DNA of 51,596 bases, taken from Gammaproteobacteria bacterium. GTDB lineage: Bacteria; Pseudomonadota; Gammaproteobacteria; Diplorickettsiales; Diplorickettsiaceae. A program made the position numbers and the translations under genes. This document shows positions 8,576 to 16,876 of the stretch, in pieces. The stretch is taken from contig VBOA01000015.1 of NCBI GenBank assembly GCA_005877695.1, forward strand, positions 1-51,596, given 5' to 3'. Each line of letters opens with the position of its first letter. The stretch's first letter is position 1. Under the pieces are notes generated by a model. It was not told the DNA's origin and did not search any database. It saw only the letters and a program-made list of their open reading frames with translations.

Positions 8576-8701
8576 GGTTTGAAAGTTAAATTTAAGCGAT
8601 ATATCGTTTTATATCTCAGCGCGGCTTGATACTGAAAATTTCAAATTTAAAAAATAAGCTGGTTTGAAAATGTAAAAGTAATAAAAAAGGATAGTATTGA
8701 C

Positions 8702-9508
8702 ATGGATCATGTTAAAAGGTTTTTTTTAGTTTTTTTTATTTTACTTAATCTCCTGGTTACTCCCAGATTAGCTTTTGCCGCATGGCAAACTAATATGCCT
8801 ATTGGAGTAACGCCCATTAGTCATGCAATTTATCACTTACATATGTTGGTATTTTGGATCTGTGTAGGAATTGCTATTGTAGTTTTTAGCATTATGATTT
8901 ATTCATTAATTCGACATAGAAAATCACGAGGTGTCAATGCGGCTGAATTTCATGAACATTTTTTCTTAGAAATTGCTTGGGCTATTGTACCGTTTATTAT
9001 TTTAATTGTGATTGCAACACCTGCCACTAAAACTTTGATCCAAATGAATGACAATAGTGATCCAGCGCTAACCATAAAAGTAACAGGATATCAATGGCGT
9101 TGGCGGTATACTTATTTAGACCAAGGTATTGATTTTTTTAGTAATCTGTCTACACCTACTCAAGAATTACAGAATCAAGCAAAAAAAAATCCATGGTATT
9201 TATTAGAGGTTGATCATCCTTTAATCGTACCTATCCATAAAAAAATTAGATTCTTATTTACTTCGAACGATGTCATACATTCATGGTGGGTACCTACTTT
9301 AGGTATTAAACGCGATACAATTCCAGGGTTTATTAATGAAGCCTGGGCAAAAATTGAGTCGGAAGGTGTATACCGTGGCCAATGTGCTGAGTTATGCGGA
9401 ACAAACCATGCATTTATGCCAATCGTTGTAAAAGCAGTCACTGAAAAAGACTTTAATCTATGGGTCAAACAACAATCAGGAGAACTTCTTAATGGAACAA
9501 ACACTTGA
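8702..9508 (+). CDS. coxB: Cytochrome c oxidase subunit II
   Basis: The CuA-carrying subunit that takes electrons from cytochrome c. It has a signal peptide (to about residue 26) and two transmembrane helices (about 45-70 and 88-110). The periplasmic cupredoxin domain carries the CuA ligands H193, C228, E230, C232, H236 and M239 (VIHSWW, GQCAELCGTNHAFM). The aromatic electron-entry motif GYQWRWRY is at 129-136. The length of 268 residues is normal and there is no fused cytochrome domain, so the donor is separate, probably the preceding tetraheme protein. The end overlaps the coxA start by 17 bases. Confidence 0.96.
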   Translation: MDHVKRFFLVFFILLNLLVTPRLAFAAWQTNMPIGVTPISHAIYHLHMLVFWICVGIAIVVFSIMIYSLIRHRKSRGVNAAEFHEHFFLEIAWAIVPFIILIVIATPATKTLIQMNDNSDPALTIKVTGYQWRWRYTYLDQGIDFFSNLSTPTQELQNQAKKNPWYLLEVDHPLIVPIHKKIRFLFTSNDVIHSWWVPTLGIKRDTIPGFINEAWAKIESEGVYRGQCAELCGTNHAFMPIVVKAVTEKDFNLWVKQQSGELLNGTNT

Positions 9509-11075
9509 TCTGGAACATTCGGCCCCTCAAGGTTTTTTAACATTCATAAAACGTTGGCTGTTCACAACTAATCATAAAGAAATTGGAACACTCTATCTAC
9601 TTTTTAGTTTACTCATGTTTTTTATCGGGGGAATTTTTGCTTTATTGATCCGCGCTGAATTATTTCAACCAGGAGCACGTCTACTTAATCCAGAGTTTTT
9701 TAATCAAATGACAACATTGCATGGCTTAGTCATGTTATTTCTTGCCATTATGCCGGCTTTTTCTGGTTTTGCGAATTGGATGATTCCATTGATGATTGGT
9801 ACACCTGATATGGCAATGCCGCGTATGAATAATTGGGCATTTTGGATATTGCCCGTTGCGGCTATTTTACTTTTTAGTACTCTTTTTATGGATGGTTCAG
9901 CACCTAATTTTGGTTGGACGATGTATGCTCCTTTATCAACAACCTATGGACCCGCTAGCACAGATTATTTAATTCTTGCGATCCATTTAATGGGACTTTC
10001 TTCGTTGATGGGTGCAATCAACATTATTGTCACGTTACTAAATCTTCGAACACCAGGGATGACAATGATGAAAATGCCGATATTCTGTTGGAGTTGGCTT
10101 GTCACTGCTTTTTTGCTTATTGGTGTCATGCCCGTTTTAGCCGCTGCAGTAACGATGATGCTAATGGATAGACATTTTGCAACAAGTTTTTTTAGCGCTG
10201 CGGGTGGAGGAGATCCTTTACTTTATCAACATCTTTTTTGGTTTTTTGGTCACCCTGAAGTATATATTATTATACTTCCAGCGTTTGGAATCATTTCACA
10301 AATTATCCCAACATTTAGCCGCAAAAAACTTTTTGGTTATCGATTTATGGTCTATGCGTTGTTAGCCATTGCATTTTTATCGTTTATTGTCTGGGTACAT
10401 CATATGTTTGTGACAGGTGTTCCGCTAGCAGCTGAATTATTTTTTATGTACACCACCATGTTGATTGCGGTTCCTACCGGCGTAAAAGTGTTTAATTGGG
10501 TAACAACTATGTATCGCGGGGCCATAAGCTTTGAAACTCCAATGTTATTTGCCTTAGCATTCGTTATATTATTTACCATCGGTGGCTTTTCAGGTGTGAT
10601 GCTATCCATGGTGCCGGCAGATTTCCAATATCAAGATACTTATTTTGTGGTTGCCCATTTCCATTATGTTTTAGTACCAGGTGCTTTATTTGGTGCAATC
10701 GCGGGAGCATATTATTGGTTACCAAAAATGACCGGTGTTATGTATAGTGAACGCTTAGGCCAATGGCATTTCTGGCTGTCTGTTATTGGCGTGAACCTAA
10801 CTTTTTTCCCAATGCATTTTTTAGGTCTTGCTGGCATGCCCCGACGAGTAGCCGATTATTCCTTACAATTTGCAAATTTTAATGCAATTGCCAGTTTAGG
10901 AGCTTTTTTATTTGGTTTTGCACAATTATTTTTTCTCTACATTATTATTCAAGCAATACGTGGAAAAGGGAAAAAAGCCAGCGCTAAAGTTTGGGATGGG
11001 GCTGAAGGATTAGAATGGACCTTAAGCTCACCACCTCCTTTACACAGCTTTACTACGCCTCCGAAATTTGAGTAA
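9492..11075 (+). CDS. coxA: Cytochrome c oxidase subunit I (aa3 type A)
   Basis: The catalytic subunit, with 12 transmembrane helices, two heme a groups and CuB. Visible ligands are H77 (TTLHG) and H391 for heme a, H389 for heme a3, and H254, H303 and H304 for CuB, with the cross-linked tyrosine Y258 in GHPEVY. D-channel Asp106 and E256 and K-channel K332 (PTGVKVFNW) are all present, placing it in the A1 proton-pumping class. The 527-residue length is normal. It starts inside coxB, so translation is coupled. Confidence 0.97.
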   Translation: MEQTLDLEHSAPQGFLTFIKRWLFTTNHKEIGTLYLLFSLLMFFIGGIFALLIRAELFQPGARLLNPEFFNQMTTLHGLVMLFLAIMPAFSGFANWMIPLMIGTPDMAMPRMNNWAFWILPVAAILLFSTLFMDGSAPNFGWTMYAPLSTTYGPASTDYLILAIHLMGLSSLMGAINIIVTLLNLRTPGMTMMKMPIFCWSWLVTAFLLIGVMPVLAAAVTMMLMDRHFATSFFSAAGGGDPLLYQHLFWFFGHPEVYIIILPAFGIISQIIPTFSRKKLFGYRFMVYALLAIAFLSFIVWVHHMFVTGVPLAAELFFMYTTMLIAVPTGVKVFNWVTTMYRGAISFETPMLFALAFVILFTIGGFSGVMLSMVPADFQYQDTYFVVAHFHYVLVPGALFGAIAGAYYWLPKMTGVMYSERLGQWHFWLSVIGVNLTFFPMHFLGLAGMPRRVADYSLQFANFNAIASLGAFLFGFAQLFFLYIIIQAIRGKGKKASAKVWDGAEGLEWTLSSPPPLHSFTTPPKFE

Positions 11076-11080
11076 AAATC

Positions 11081-11659
11081 ATGTCTAGCCGCACAAGGAA
11101 AATTTCGAATAAAAAAATTTTATTTTCACTGTGTTTTACAACCTTAAGTATGTTTGGTTTTGGCTTTGCTATGATTCCACTTTATAACGTACTTTGTAAA
11201 AATTTAGGAATTAATGGAAAAACCGATAAAAAAGCCTATCTAACTTCGGATGAAATAGATTTATCGCGCACTATTCGTGTGGAATTTATGACAAATAACA
11301 ACAATTATCTTCCCTGGGATTTTTATCCTAGACTCCAGCATATACAATTACATCCAGGAGAAAATATTTTGATTTATTTTTCAGCAAAAAATAATTCAAA
11401 ACGTCAAATGACAGTACAAGCAATTCCAAGTGTTTCTCCAGGGTTAGCGGCACGCTATTTAAAAAAAACCGAATGCTTTTGTTTTACCCAGCAAACGTTT
11501 AAACCAGACCAACATCGGGATATGCCGGTTTTATTTCATATTGATCCACATTTACCCAAAAATATTAATACAATAACTCTAGCCTACACTTTATTTGATA
11601 CGACGAATTTAAAACAAGCAAAATTAAGCACACAATCTTTAGCACATATTCCAAACTAA
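11081..11659 (+). CDS. ctaG: Cytochrome c oxidase assembly protein CtaG (Cox11)
   Basis: A copper chaperone that inserts CuB into CoxA. There is one N-terminal transmembrane helix (about 13-36) with the conserved YNVLCKNLGING after it, and a periplasmic domain with the copper-binding ECFCFTQQ motif followed by the conserved DMPVLFHIDP segment. The 192-residue length is typical. It follows coxA by five bases. In most proteobacteria coxC follows directly; here an amidase gene intervenes. Confidence 0.93.
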   Translation: MSSRTRKISNKKILFSLCFTTLSMFGFGFAMIPLYNVLCKNLGINGKTDKKAYLTSDEIDLSRTIRVEFMTNNNNYLPWDFYPRLQHIQLHPGENILIYFSAKNNSKRQMTVQAIPSVSPGLAARYLKKTECFCFTQQTFKPDQHRDMPVLFHIDPHLPKNINTITLAYTLFDTTNLKQAKLSTQSLAHIPN

Positions 11660-11765
11660 TCTATTAATAAATTATTGCTTGTCGATAACATTTTCATTTG
11701 CTAAGGTAATGAGATTGTATGCCTTGTTATGAAATTTTATACCCAATTTTTTTAAAAACTATGCA

Positions 11766-13103
11766 ATGAACCATCATAATTTTACAAAATTTAATATTTT
11801 ATTAATCCTTGGTTTTTCCTTTTTATTGCAGGCTTTTAACCCGGTTTTTTCCGCATCCTTAGGCCATAAAGTAAAACAACACCCACTGATAATAACTTCA
11901 AATCCTGCTGATCATTGTAATTATAATCAACGAATAAAATTTATAGTCTTGCATTATACCGTTTCAGACGAAAAAGACTCTCTACACGTACTTAAACAAG
12001 GGGATGTTAGTGCCCATTATTTAATTCCTAAAGAGGTTAAATCCAATGGCACCGATTTGTGGCAATTAGTGCCTATAAAATATCGTGCCTGGCATACAGG
12101 TCAAAGTTTTTGGCAATCTCATACTCATCTCAATGATACATCAATAGGAATTGAAATTGTTAACTATGGATATGGGCTAAAACAAGCTTCAGGAAAAATT
12201 TTATGGCCCTATCAAGTAGAAAATAAGATTAAAGTTCTGCTTATTCAGGAAATAAAAAAGGATAAAAATTTTTATTCCGTGTTACTTAAAGAAAACTTAC
12301 TCTACGCATTTCTTGAAGATATAATGCGGGGTTTAATTCCTCCACGCGATGATCTAATTTACAAAAAATATGTATCGAAAAAAAATATCGAAAAATATAC
12401 TAACATAACTAATACACTACGAGAACGGTATGACCCTTTTTTAAATATTAAGGACGATGATCTTTATAAATTGCAGCAACTAGATAAATTAATTTGGGAT
12501 ACTTATACACTTCATCAGCAGAAAGTACTCGTCATGTTACTTAAAAAATTACTTAAAGAATTAGAAATTAAAGACAAAAACGGGAATGTTTGCTACCAAA
12601 TCCAACCCACAGATATCCTTGGGCATTCAGACATTGCTCCTGGTAGAAAATCTGATCCAGGACCACAATTTCCATGGAAATATTTAGCAGAACAAGGAAT
12701 TGGGGCTTGGCCAGATGAACAAGATGTCAACACTATATTAAAAAAATTATCCAAAGATAAAAAAGTCAATTTAGCTGATATGCAAGATAATTTACGCGCC
12801 TATGGCTTTAATGTTCAAACAACAAAGCTATTAGACCAACAAACTAAAGATGCGATACGCGCATTTCAATGGCATTTTCAACCGGATAATACATCGGGAG
12901 TACCGAATCTAAAAACAGTAGCCATACTCAAAGCACTGCTTAAAAAATATCCTCCAGAAGAAGCTGTTCAATCGCAAAAAATTAATTTTATTAACCAAAT
13001 TAAAGCTATTTTTAATGCAGGTATAATGGATATTAAAAAACAATATTTAATTTTAAATAAGAACTTAAATGCTACAAAAAATAAAATTGATTTATTTTTC
13101 TAA
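11766..13103 (+). CDS. Secreted N-acetylmuramoyl-L-alanine amidase with peptidoglycan-binding domain
   Basis: An Amidase_2 (AmpD/AmiD type) zinc enzyme that cuts the MurNAc-L-Ala bond. A signal peptide covers about residues 8-30. Zinc ligands are H63 (VLHYT), H287 (LGHSD) and D297 (SDPG), with E130 in IGIEIVN. A C-terminal three-helix peptidoglycan-binding domain (about 333-395) contains QTKDAIRAFQWHF. About 120 residues (155-275) rich in Lys, Leu and Tyr separate the conserved Glu from the second zinc His; relatives such as AmiD have a much shorter link, so this is a lineage insertion. A further basic tail follows the binding domain. It lies between ctaG and coxC, an unusual place, with over 100 bases on each side. 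Confidence 0.88.
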   Translation: MNHHNFTKFNILLILGFSFLLQAFNPVFSASLGHKVKQHPLIITSNPADHCNYNQRIKFIVLHYTVSDEKDSLHVLKQGDVSAHYLIPKEVKSNGTDLWQLVPIKYRAWHTGQSFWQSHTHLNDTSIGIEIVNYGYGLKQASGKILWPYQVENKIKVLLIQEIKKDKNFYSVLLKENLLYAFLEDIMRGLIPPRDDLIYKKYVSKKNIEKYTNITNTLRERYDPFLNIKDDDLYKLQQLDKLIWDTYTLHQQKVLVMLLKKLLKELEIKDKNGNVCYQIQPTDILGHSDIAPGRKSDPGPQFPWKYLAEQGIGAWPDEQDVNTILKKLSKDKKVNLADMQDNLRAYGFNVQTTKLLDQQTKDAIRAFQWHFQPDNTSGVPNLKTVAILKALLKKYPPEEAVQSQKINFINQIKAIFNAGIMDIKKQYLILNKNLNATKNKIDLFF

Positions 13104-13218
13104 TAAGTTGTTGCTGTTAAGGCATTATGATTAAAAAATAATCTGAAGATGATAACTAAAACAGTAGCTTGGTATAGAATAAACTCAATCAATCAATCAT
13201 GTTAAAGGACAAACAGTG

Positions 13219-14085
13219 ATGAAAAGTAAGGATTCTTCATATTATGTACCCGAGCAAAGTGCTTGGCCCATCATAGGTGCACTGGCATTACTCTTTTTAG
13301 CATTCGGTTCACTTAACTTAAAAAAACATTGGGGATTCATCGCATTTCTAGTCGGCATTGCCGGCTTAGTATTTATGCTAAGCGGGTGGTTTTGGAACGT
13401 TACCCAAGAAAGTGATGCGGGATTATACAGCCAACAAATGGATAAAACCTTTCGATGGGGAATGCTATGGTTTTTAATCTCGGAATTATTTTTATTCGGG
13501 TTATTAATAGGTTCTATTATTCATGTACGGTTCTCCATTACACCCTGGCTCGCCGGACAAAGTGGGGATGCATCGCAATTAACCCATTATTTACTTTGGC
13601 CAGACTTTGCTAAGCATTGGCCATCAATAAAACCACCAGGTGTTACAACGGTTGCGAGCACGCCAAGTCTAGCGTCAATGCGCCAAATTCCACTCATTAA
13701 TTTAATTATTTTGTTATCAAGTGCTTTGCTTTTAACAGATTCATGGTTTCATTTTAAAAAAAAGCGCTACAAATTATGTCGTTTTACCTTAACTTGTGCA
13801 ATTTTTTTAGCATTTGTATTTTTAATGTCACAAACTTACTATTTTATTCATCTCGTTCATGCACACATCATTACGAAAAGCGGTGTTTATGGTAGTTTTT
13901 TAATCGCCTTTTTGGGATTACATTTGTTAAATATTATCCCTGCACTTTTATTTTTATGTACTTTATGTTTACGGCTATATAAGAAAAAATTGGTAGAAAG
14001 AAATGCATTCTGCTTTGACGCCGCTGTTTGGTGGTGGGATTTTCTTGCTGTAATCTGGGCATTAGGATTTTTTTGTATTTTTTGA
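13219..14085 (+). CDS. coxC: Cytochrome c oxidase subunit III
   Basis: A seven-helix core subunit that stabilises proton uptake by subunit I. Recognisable parts are the N-terminal WPIIGALALLFLAFGS, the SGWFWNV segment, the helix with FRWGMLWFLISELFLFG, the SLASMRQIPLINLIILLSSALLL region and the C-terminal WWWDFLAVIWALGFFCIF. The ATG at 13219 is chosen over the GTG at 13216 because AAAGGA (13204-13209) is nine bases before it. Length is 288 residues. The next gene starts two bases after the stop. Confidence 0.93.
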   Translation: MKSKDSSYYVPEQSAWPIIGALALLFLAFGSLNLKKHWGFIAFLVGIAGLVFMLSGWFWNVTQESDAGLYSQQMDKTFRWGMLWFLISELFLFGLLIGSIIHVRFSITPWLAGQSGDASQLTHYLLWPDFAKHWPSIKPPGVTTVASTPSLASMRQIPLINLIILLSSALLLTDSWFHFKKKRYKLCRFTLTCAIFLAFVFLMSQTYYFIHLVHAHIITKSGVYGSFLIAFLGLHLLNIIPALLFLCTLCLRLYKKKLVERNAFCFDAAVWWWDFLAVIWALGFFCIF

Positions 14086-14087
14086 AA

Positions 14088-14810
14088 ATGAGAAAAAATT
14101 TTATTTATATAAAATATAACAACTATTGCTTTGCCCCCACTTTATTGCCAAGCTTGATAGTCTTAACTTTATTTCCATTACTCATTTATTTAGGATTTTG
14201 GCAAATCCACCGAGGTGATTTCAAAAAACATGCTCAAATCTTATTTTCGCAAGGATCACTATCAACAGCCATCGAGATAAATAAAAAAAATAATATTGGA
14301 ATAGAGAAAAATTATTTTCCAGGCGTTTTGCACGGTTATTTTGATAACCAACATACTTTTTTATTAGAAAATAAAATCTATTTACATAGAGTAGGTTATG
14401 CAATACTCACCCCTTTTAAATTAGACGGCGGACAAAAAGTCGTATTAGTAAATAGAGGATGGGTTCCTGAAGGTAGAGATAGGACTCAATTACCAAAAAT
14501 ACCAACCTTTGATCATGAAATAAACATAGAGGGATTGATTGTGTTTCCTAATAAAACCTTTAGCTTTAATTCTGCGTATAAAACCGGATGGCCTAAAAAA
14601 ATTCAAACTATCAATCCGGAATTTCTAAAAAAAAATAATTTTCAGCCTTTTATAATCGTCATTAATAATCAATCCGTATATAGCTTTACGCCTTATTGGC
14701 AACCGATAGTTCTACCTGCTAGTCGACATTATGCTTATGCTTTTCAATGGTTCAGCTTAAGTATAACGTTAATTATTGTTTATTTCCTGACCCATATACA
14801 TCGATTATGA
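14088..14810 (+). CDS. SURF1-family cytochrome oxidase biogenesis protein
   Basis: SURF1 proteins help insert heme a into CoxA. The 240-residue product has a transmembrane helix near each end (about 17-36 and 215-238) with a periplasmic domain between. Conserved features are LGFWQIHRGDFKK after the first helix, the GYAILTPF and VLVNRGWVPEG segments, and the C-terminal HYAYAFQWFSLSITL. The ATG at 14088 is chosen because it follows the coxC stop and opens directly into the first helix; an upstream ATG at 14028 would run through coxC. The end overlaps the next start as ATGA. Confidence 0.88.
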   Translation: MRKNFIYIKYNNYCFAPTLLPSLIVLTLFPLLIYLGFWQIHRGDFKKHAQILFSQGSLSTAIEINKKNNIGIEKNYFPGVLHGYFDNQHTFLLENKIYLHRVGYAILTPFKLDGGQKVVLVNRGWVPEGRDRTQLPKIPTFDHEINIEGLIVFPNKTFSFNSAYKTGWPKKIQTINPEFLKKNNFQPFIIVINNQSVYSFTPYWQPIVLPASRHYAYAFQWFSLSITLIIVYFLTHIHRL

Positions 14811-15394
14811 AGAAAAAAGAATCAAAAAAATATCTATTTATTTTTGCATTATTATTTTTGATATTTTTAATGCCATTAATAGTAGCTATCTTACTTTTCA
14901 ATAAAAATCCAAACTGGTTACACCAACAAACTGTGAATAAAGGAACACTTATCTCTGAACATTTGATTTTACAACAGCTAAAATTAGTTCCCCAAAAAAC
15001 AACACTTCGTTCTTTTAAAAATAAGTGGTTATTATTTTACTTAACACCCTCTCCTTGTAATAGATTATGCCAAAAAAATCTCTATAGGATGCGACAAATT
15101 ATATTGGCATTAGGTAAATATCGTCATCAAGTTCAGTATGCTCTAATCCTTATAAAAGATAATCCACTAGCGACTTACCCATTTCCAAGTAAAGATGCAA
15201 ATTTATTAAATTACACGACCTCTAAGCTGCATGCTCAAAAAATTTTTTCTGCATTGAATATTAAAAATCATCATGCAGCCTATTTTATCGCAGATCCATT
15301 TGGAAGAATTATTTTATATTACTCTAACAATTCCGCTGGTGAGAATATCTACCAAGATTTAATGCGTCTATTAATAATTTCAACAACAGGATAA
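14807..15394 (+). CDS. SCO/thioredoxin-like membrane-anchored oxidase assembly protein
   Basis: A 195-residue protein with one N-terminal transmembrane helix (10-31) and a periplasmic thioredoxin-like domain. That domain has a CxxxC motif (C84, C88, in PSPCNRLCQ) as in SCO copper chaperones, but the later histidine ligand of SCO is not seen. Genes of this type commonly sit between SURF1 and ctaA in gammaproteobacteria. The role is inferred from position and the cysteine motif: copper delivery or thiol reduction during CoxB assembly. It starts in ATGA overlap with SURF1. Confidence 0.75.
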   Translation: MKKKESKKYLFIFALLFLIFLMPLIVAILLFNKNPNWLHQQTVNKGTLISEHLILQQLKLVPQKTTLRSFKNKWLLFYLTPSPCNRLCQKNLYRMRQIILALGKYRHQVQYALILIKDNPLATYPFPSKDANLLNYTTSKLHAQKIFSALNIKNHHAAYFIADPFGRIILYYSNNSAGENIYQDLMRLLIISTTG

Positions 15395-15398
15395 AAAA

Positions 15399-16412
15399 AT
15401 GCGCTCAGAAAACAAATCAGCTTTGTATTTTTTATATATTGCTTTTTTATTGGCTGTCATTGTTGTACAACTGGGGGCTTACACACGCTTAAAGGATGCA
15501 GGTTTAGGCTGTCCAGACTGGCCAGGATGTTACGGAAAATTGACCTTACCTAAACAAGCTACTCAATTAATTAACGGGCCTTATAGCGGACAAATCTTAA
15601 TTCCGGCAAAAGCATGGCCGGAAATGATACATCGCTATACGGCTGCCACCTTAGTCATGTTGTGTTTTGCTGTAACTGTTTTAATTATTTATAAAAATAA
15701 ACTTCCACAGCAACCGGTATGGATAGCAACGAATTTACTTTTTTTATTATTCTTGCAAGCTTTATTAGGAAAATGGACGGTCACTTTGCGATTGCATCCT
15801 TTGGTGGTTATGTCTCACTTATTGGGCGGTTTAACCTTATTGAGTATGCTTTGGCTATTAATACTACGGCTTAGTCAACTTTCCACAAAGCCCTTTTCAG
15901 CATCAGAACAAAAATTAAAACCATGGGCTGCTTTTGGTTTATTTTTGCTTATTATTCAAATTATTCTCGGCGGCTGGACCAGTGCTAATTACGCTGCATT
16001 TGTTTGTCCAGATTTTCCAACATGCCAAGGACAGTGGTGGCCGGCAATGAATTTCTCGGAAGGTTTTCATCTTTGGTTGAATGCAAGTATCAATTATGAA
16101 GGTGGTATTTTATCATCTAACGCGCGCACAGCCATACAAATAAGTCATCGAATAATGGCAATCATTACCAGTGTTTATTTGTGTTTGTTGACATTTAAAC
16201 TTTTTAAAATGACCCAAAAGTTTTTTTTTCGCGGACTGGCTATATTATTATTACTATTATTGGGTTTACAAATAAGTCTAGGCGTCTTAAATATATTATG
16301 GGTATTACCTTTATCTACCGCTATGTCTCATAATGCAATCGCTGCTTTGTTGCTACTAACACTTATTACATTAAATGCCAGTTTGTATAAAATAAATCAA
16401 AAACCAATTTGA
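15399..16412 (+). CDS. ctaA: Heme A synthase (COX15/CtaA)
   Basis: It oxidises the C8 methyl of heme O to a formyl, giving heme A for the oxidase. The 337 residues form eight transmembrane helices. The signature GAYTRLKDAGLGCPDWPGCYGKL region (about 26-48) is present, as are heme-ligand histidines in WPEMIHRYTA and MSHLLGG, the second half GGWTSANYAAFVCPDFPTC, ISHRIMAI and MSHNAIAALLL. Its partner ctaB is normally next but here lies 4.5 kb further on. The last 16 bases overlap the end of the convergent gene at 16397. Confidence 0.95.
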   Translation: MRSENKSALYFLYIAFLLAVIVVQLGAYTRLKDAGLGCPDWPGCYGKLTLPKQATQLINGPYSGQILIPAKAWPEMIHRYTAATLVMLCFAVTVLIIYKNKLPQQPVWIATNLLFLLFLQALLGKWTVTLRLHPLVVMSHLLGGLTLLSMLWLLILRLSQLSTKPFSASEQKLKPWAAFGLFLLIIQIILGGWTSANYAAFVCPDFPTCQGQWWPAMNFSEGFHLWLNASINYEGGILSSNARTAIQISHRIMAIITSVYLCLLTFKLFKMTQKFFFRGLAILLLLLLGLQISLGVLNILWVLPLSTAMSHNAIAALLLLTLITLNASLYKINQKPI

Positions 16413-16843
16413 AAAGGATTGAAATTTAGATATTCAAATTCATCATTACAATTTTCTGAGGTATAGCAATTTTTTTCTTTAGTTAAGAAAAGGCGTTTAA
16501 TAAATGTATTTAAAAAATTTTTCTTTTGATCAGGAATCAAAAAACTATTTGATTCCTGACCGTTAGAATTAATTGATTCGGAAGAAACAGAAGTTGTTGA
16601 ATTTCTAAAAAATTGACATTGCCATTTGGTAGGACATATCTCTTCGATTACATTTGGTTTTTCTTCTAATCGACTAAGCATAGCCTTTTTAGCCCTAGGA
16701 ATAATATAGGTATGCATATTATTATTGGTATAGCAGCAAGATAATTCAGGCTGAATCGACTGCAACCTATCTATTTTTTTATAGGATCCTTCGCAATTAT
16801 ACGACTTATTAGCAACTTTAATTAGATTATAAGCTTTTTTCAT
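16397..16843 (-). CDS. Unrecognised 148-residue protein
   Basis: No family recognised. The product is hydrophilic, with seven cysteines, a Ser/Asn-rich middle (SSESINSNGQES) and an aromatic C-terminal tail rich in Asn and Phe. A good ribosome-binding site (AAGGAC, six bases upstream) supports it as a real gene. It is the last of four opposite-strand genes between ctaA and ctaB, and its end overlaps ctaA by 16 bases. It has no signal peptide or membrane helix. It could be a secreted effector like its neighbours, or the broken end of the 454-residue gene upstream. Confidence 0.55.
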   Translation of the reverse strand: MKKAYNLIKVANKSYNCEGSYKKIDRLQSIQPELSCCYTNNNMHTYIIPRAKKAMLSRLEEKPNVIEEICPTKWQCQFFRNSTTSVSSESINSNGQESNSFLIPDQKKNFLNTFIKRLFLTKEKNCYTSENCNDEFEYLNFNPFQIGF

Positions 16844-16876
16844 GCGGGTCCTTATTTTTATTTTAAAATAGAATAT

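Noticed and set aside
8584..8655. Possible third copy of the dispersed repeat before coxB
   Set aside because: The left part (GTTAAATTTAAGC) and right part (GAAAATTTCAAATTT) loosely resemble the element ends, but the middle does not align and the spacing is much shorter; AT-rich chance similarity is enough to explain it.
10177..10609. Small open frames on both strands inside coxA
   Set aside because: They are shadows of a strongly conserved gene and have no independent support.
14028..14087. Longer N-terminus for the SURF1 gene from an ATG inside coxC
   Set aside because: The extra 20 residues overlap coxC in another frame and are not SURF1-like; the ATG at 14088 opens directly before the first membrane helix.
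14747..14806. Longer N-terminus for the SCO-like gene
   Set aside because: It would overlap SURF1 by over 60 bases; the ATG in ATGA overlap at 14807 begins a typical basic stretch plus membrane helix.
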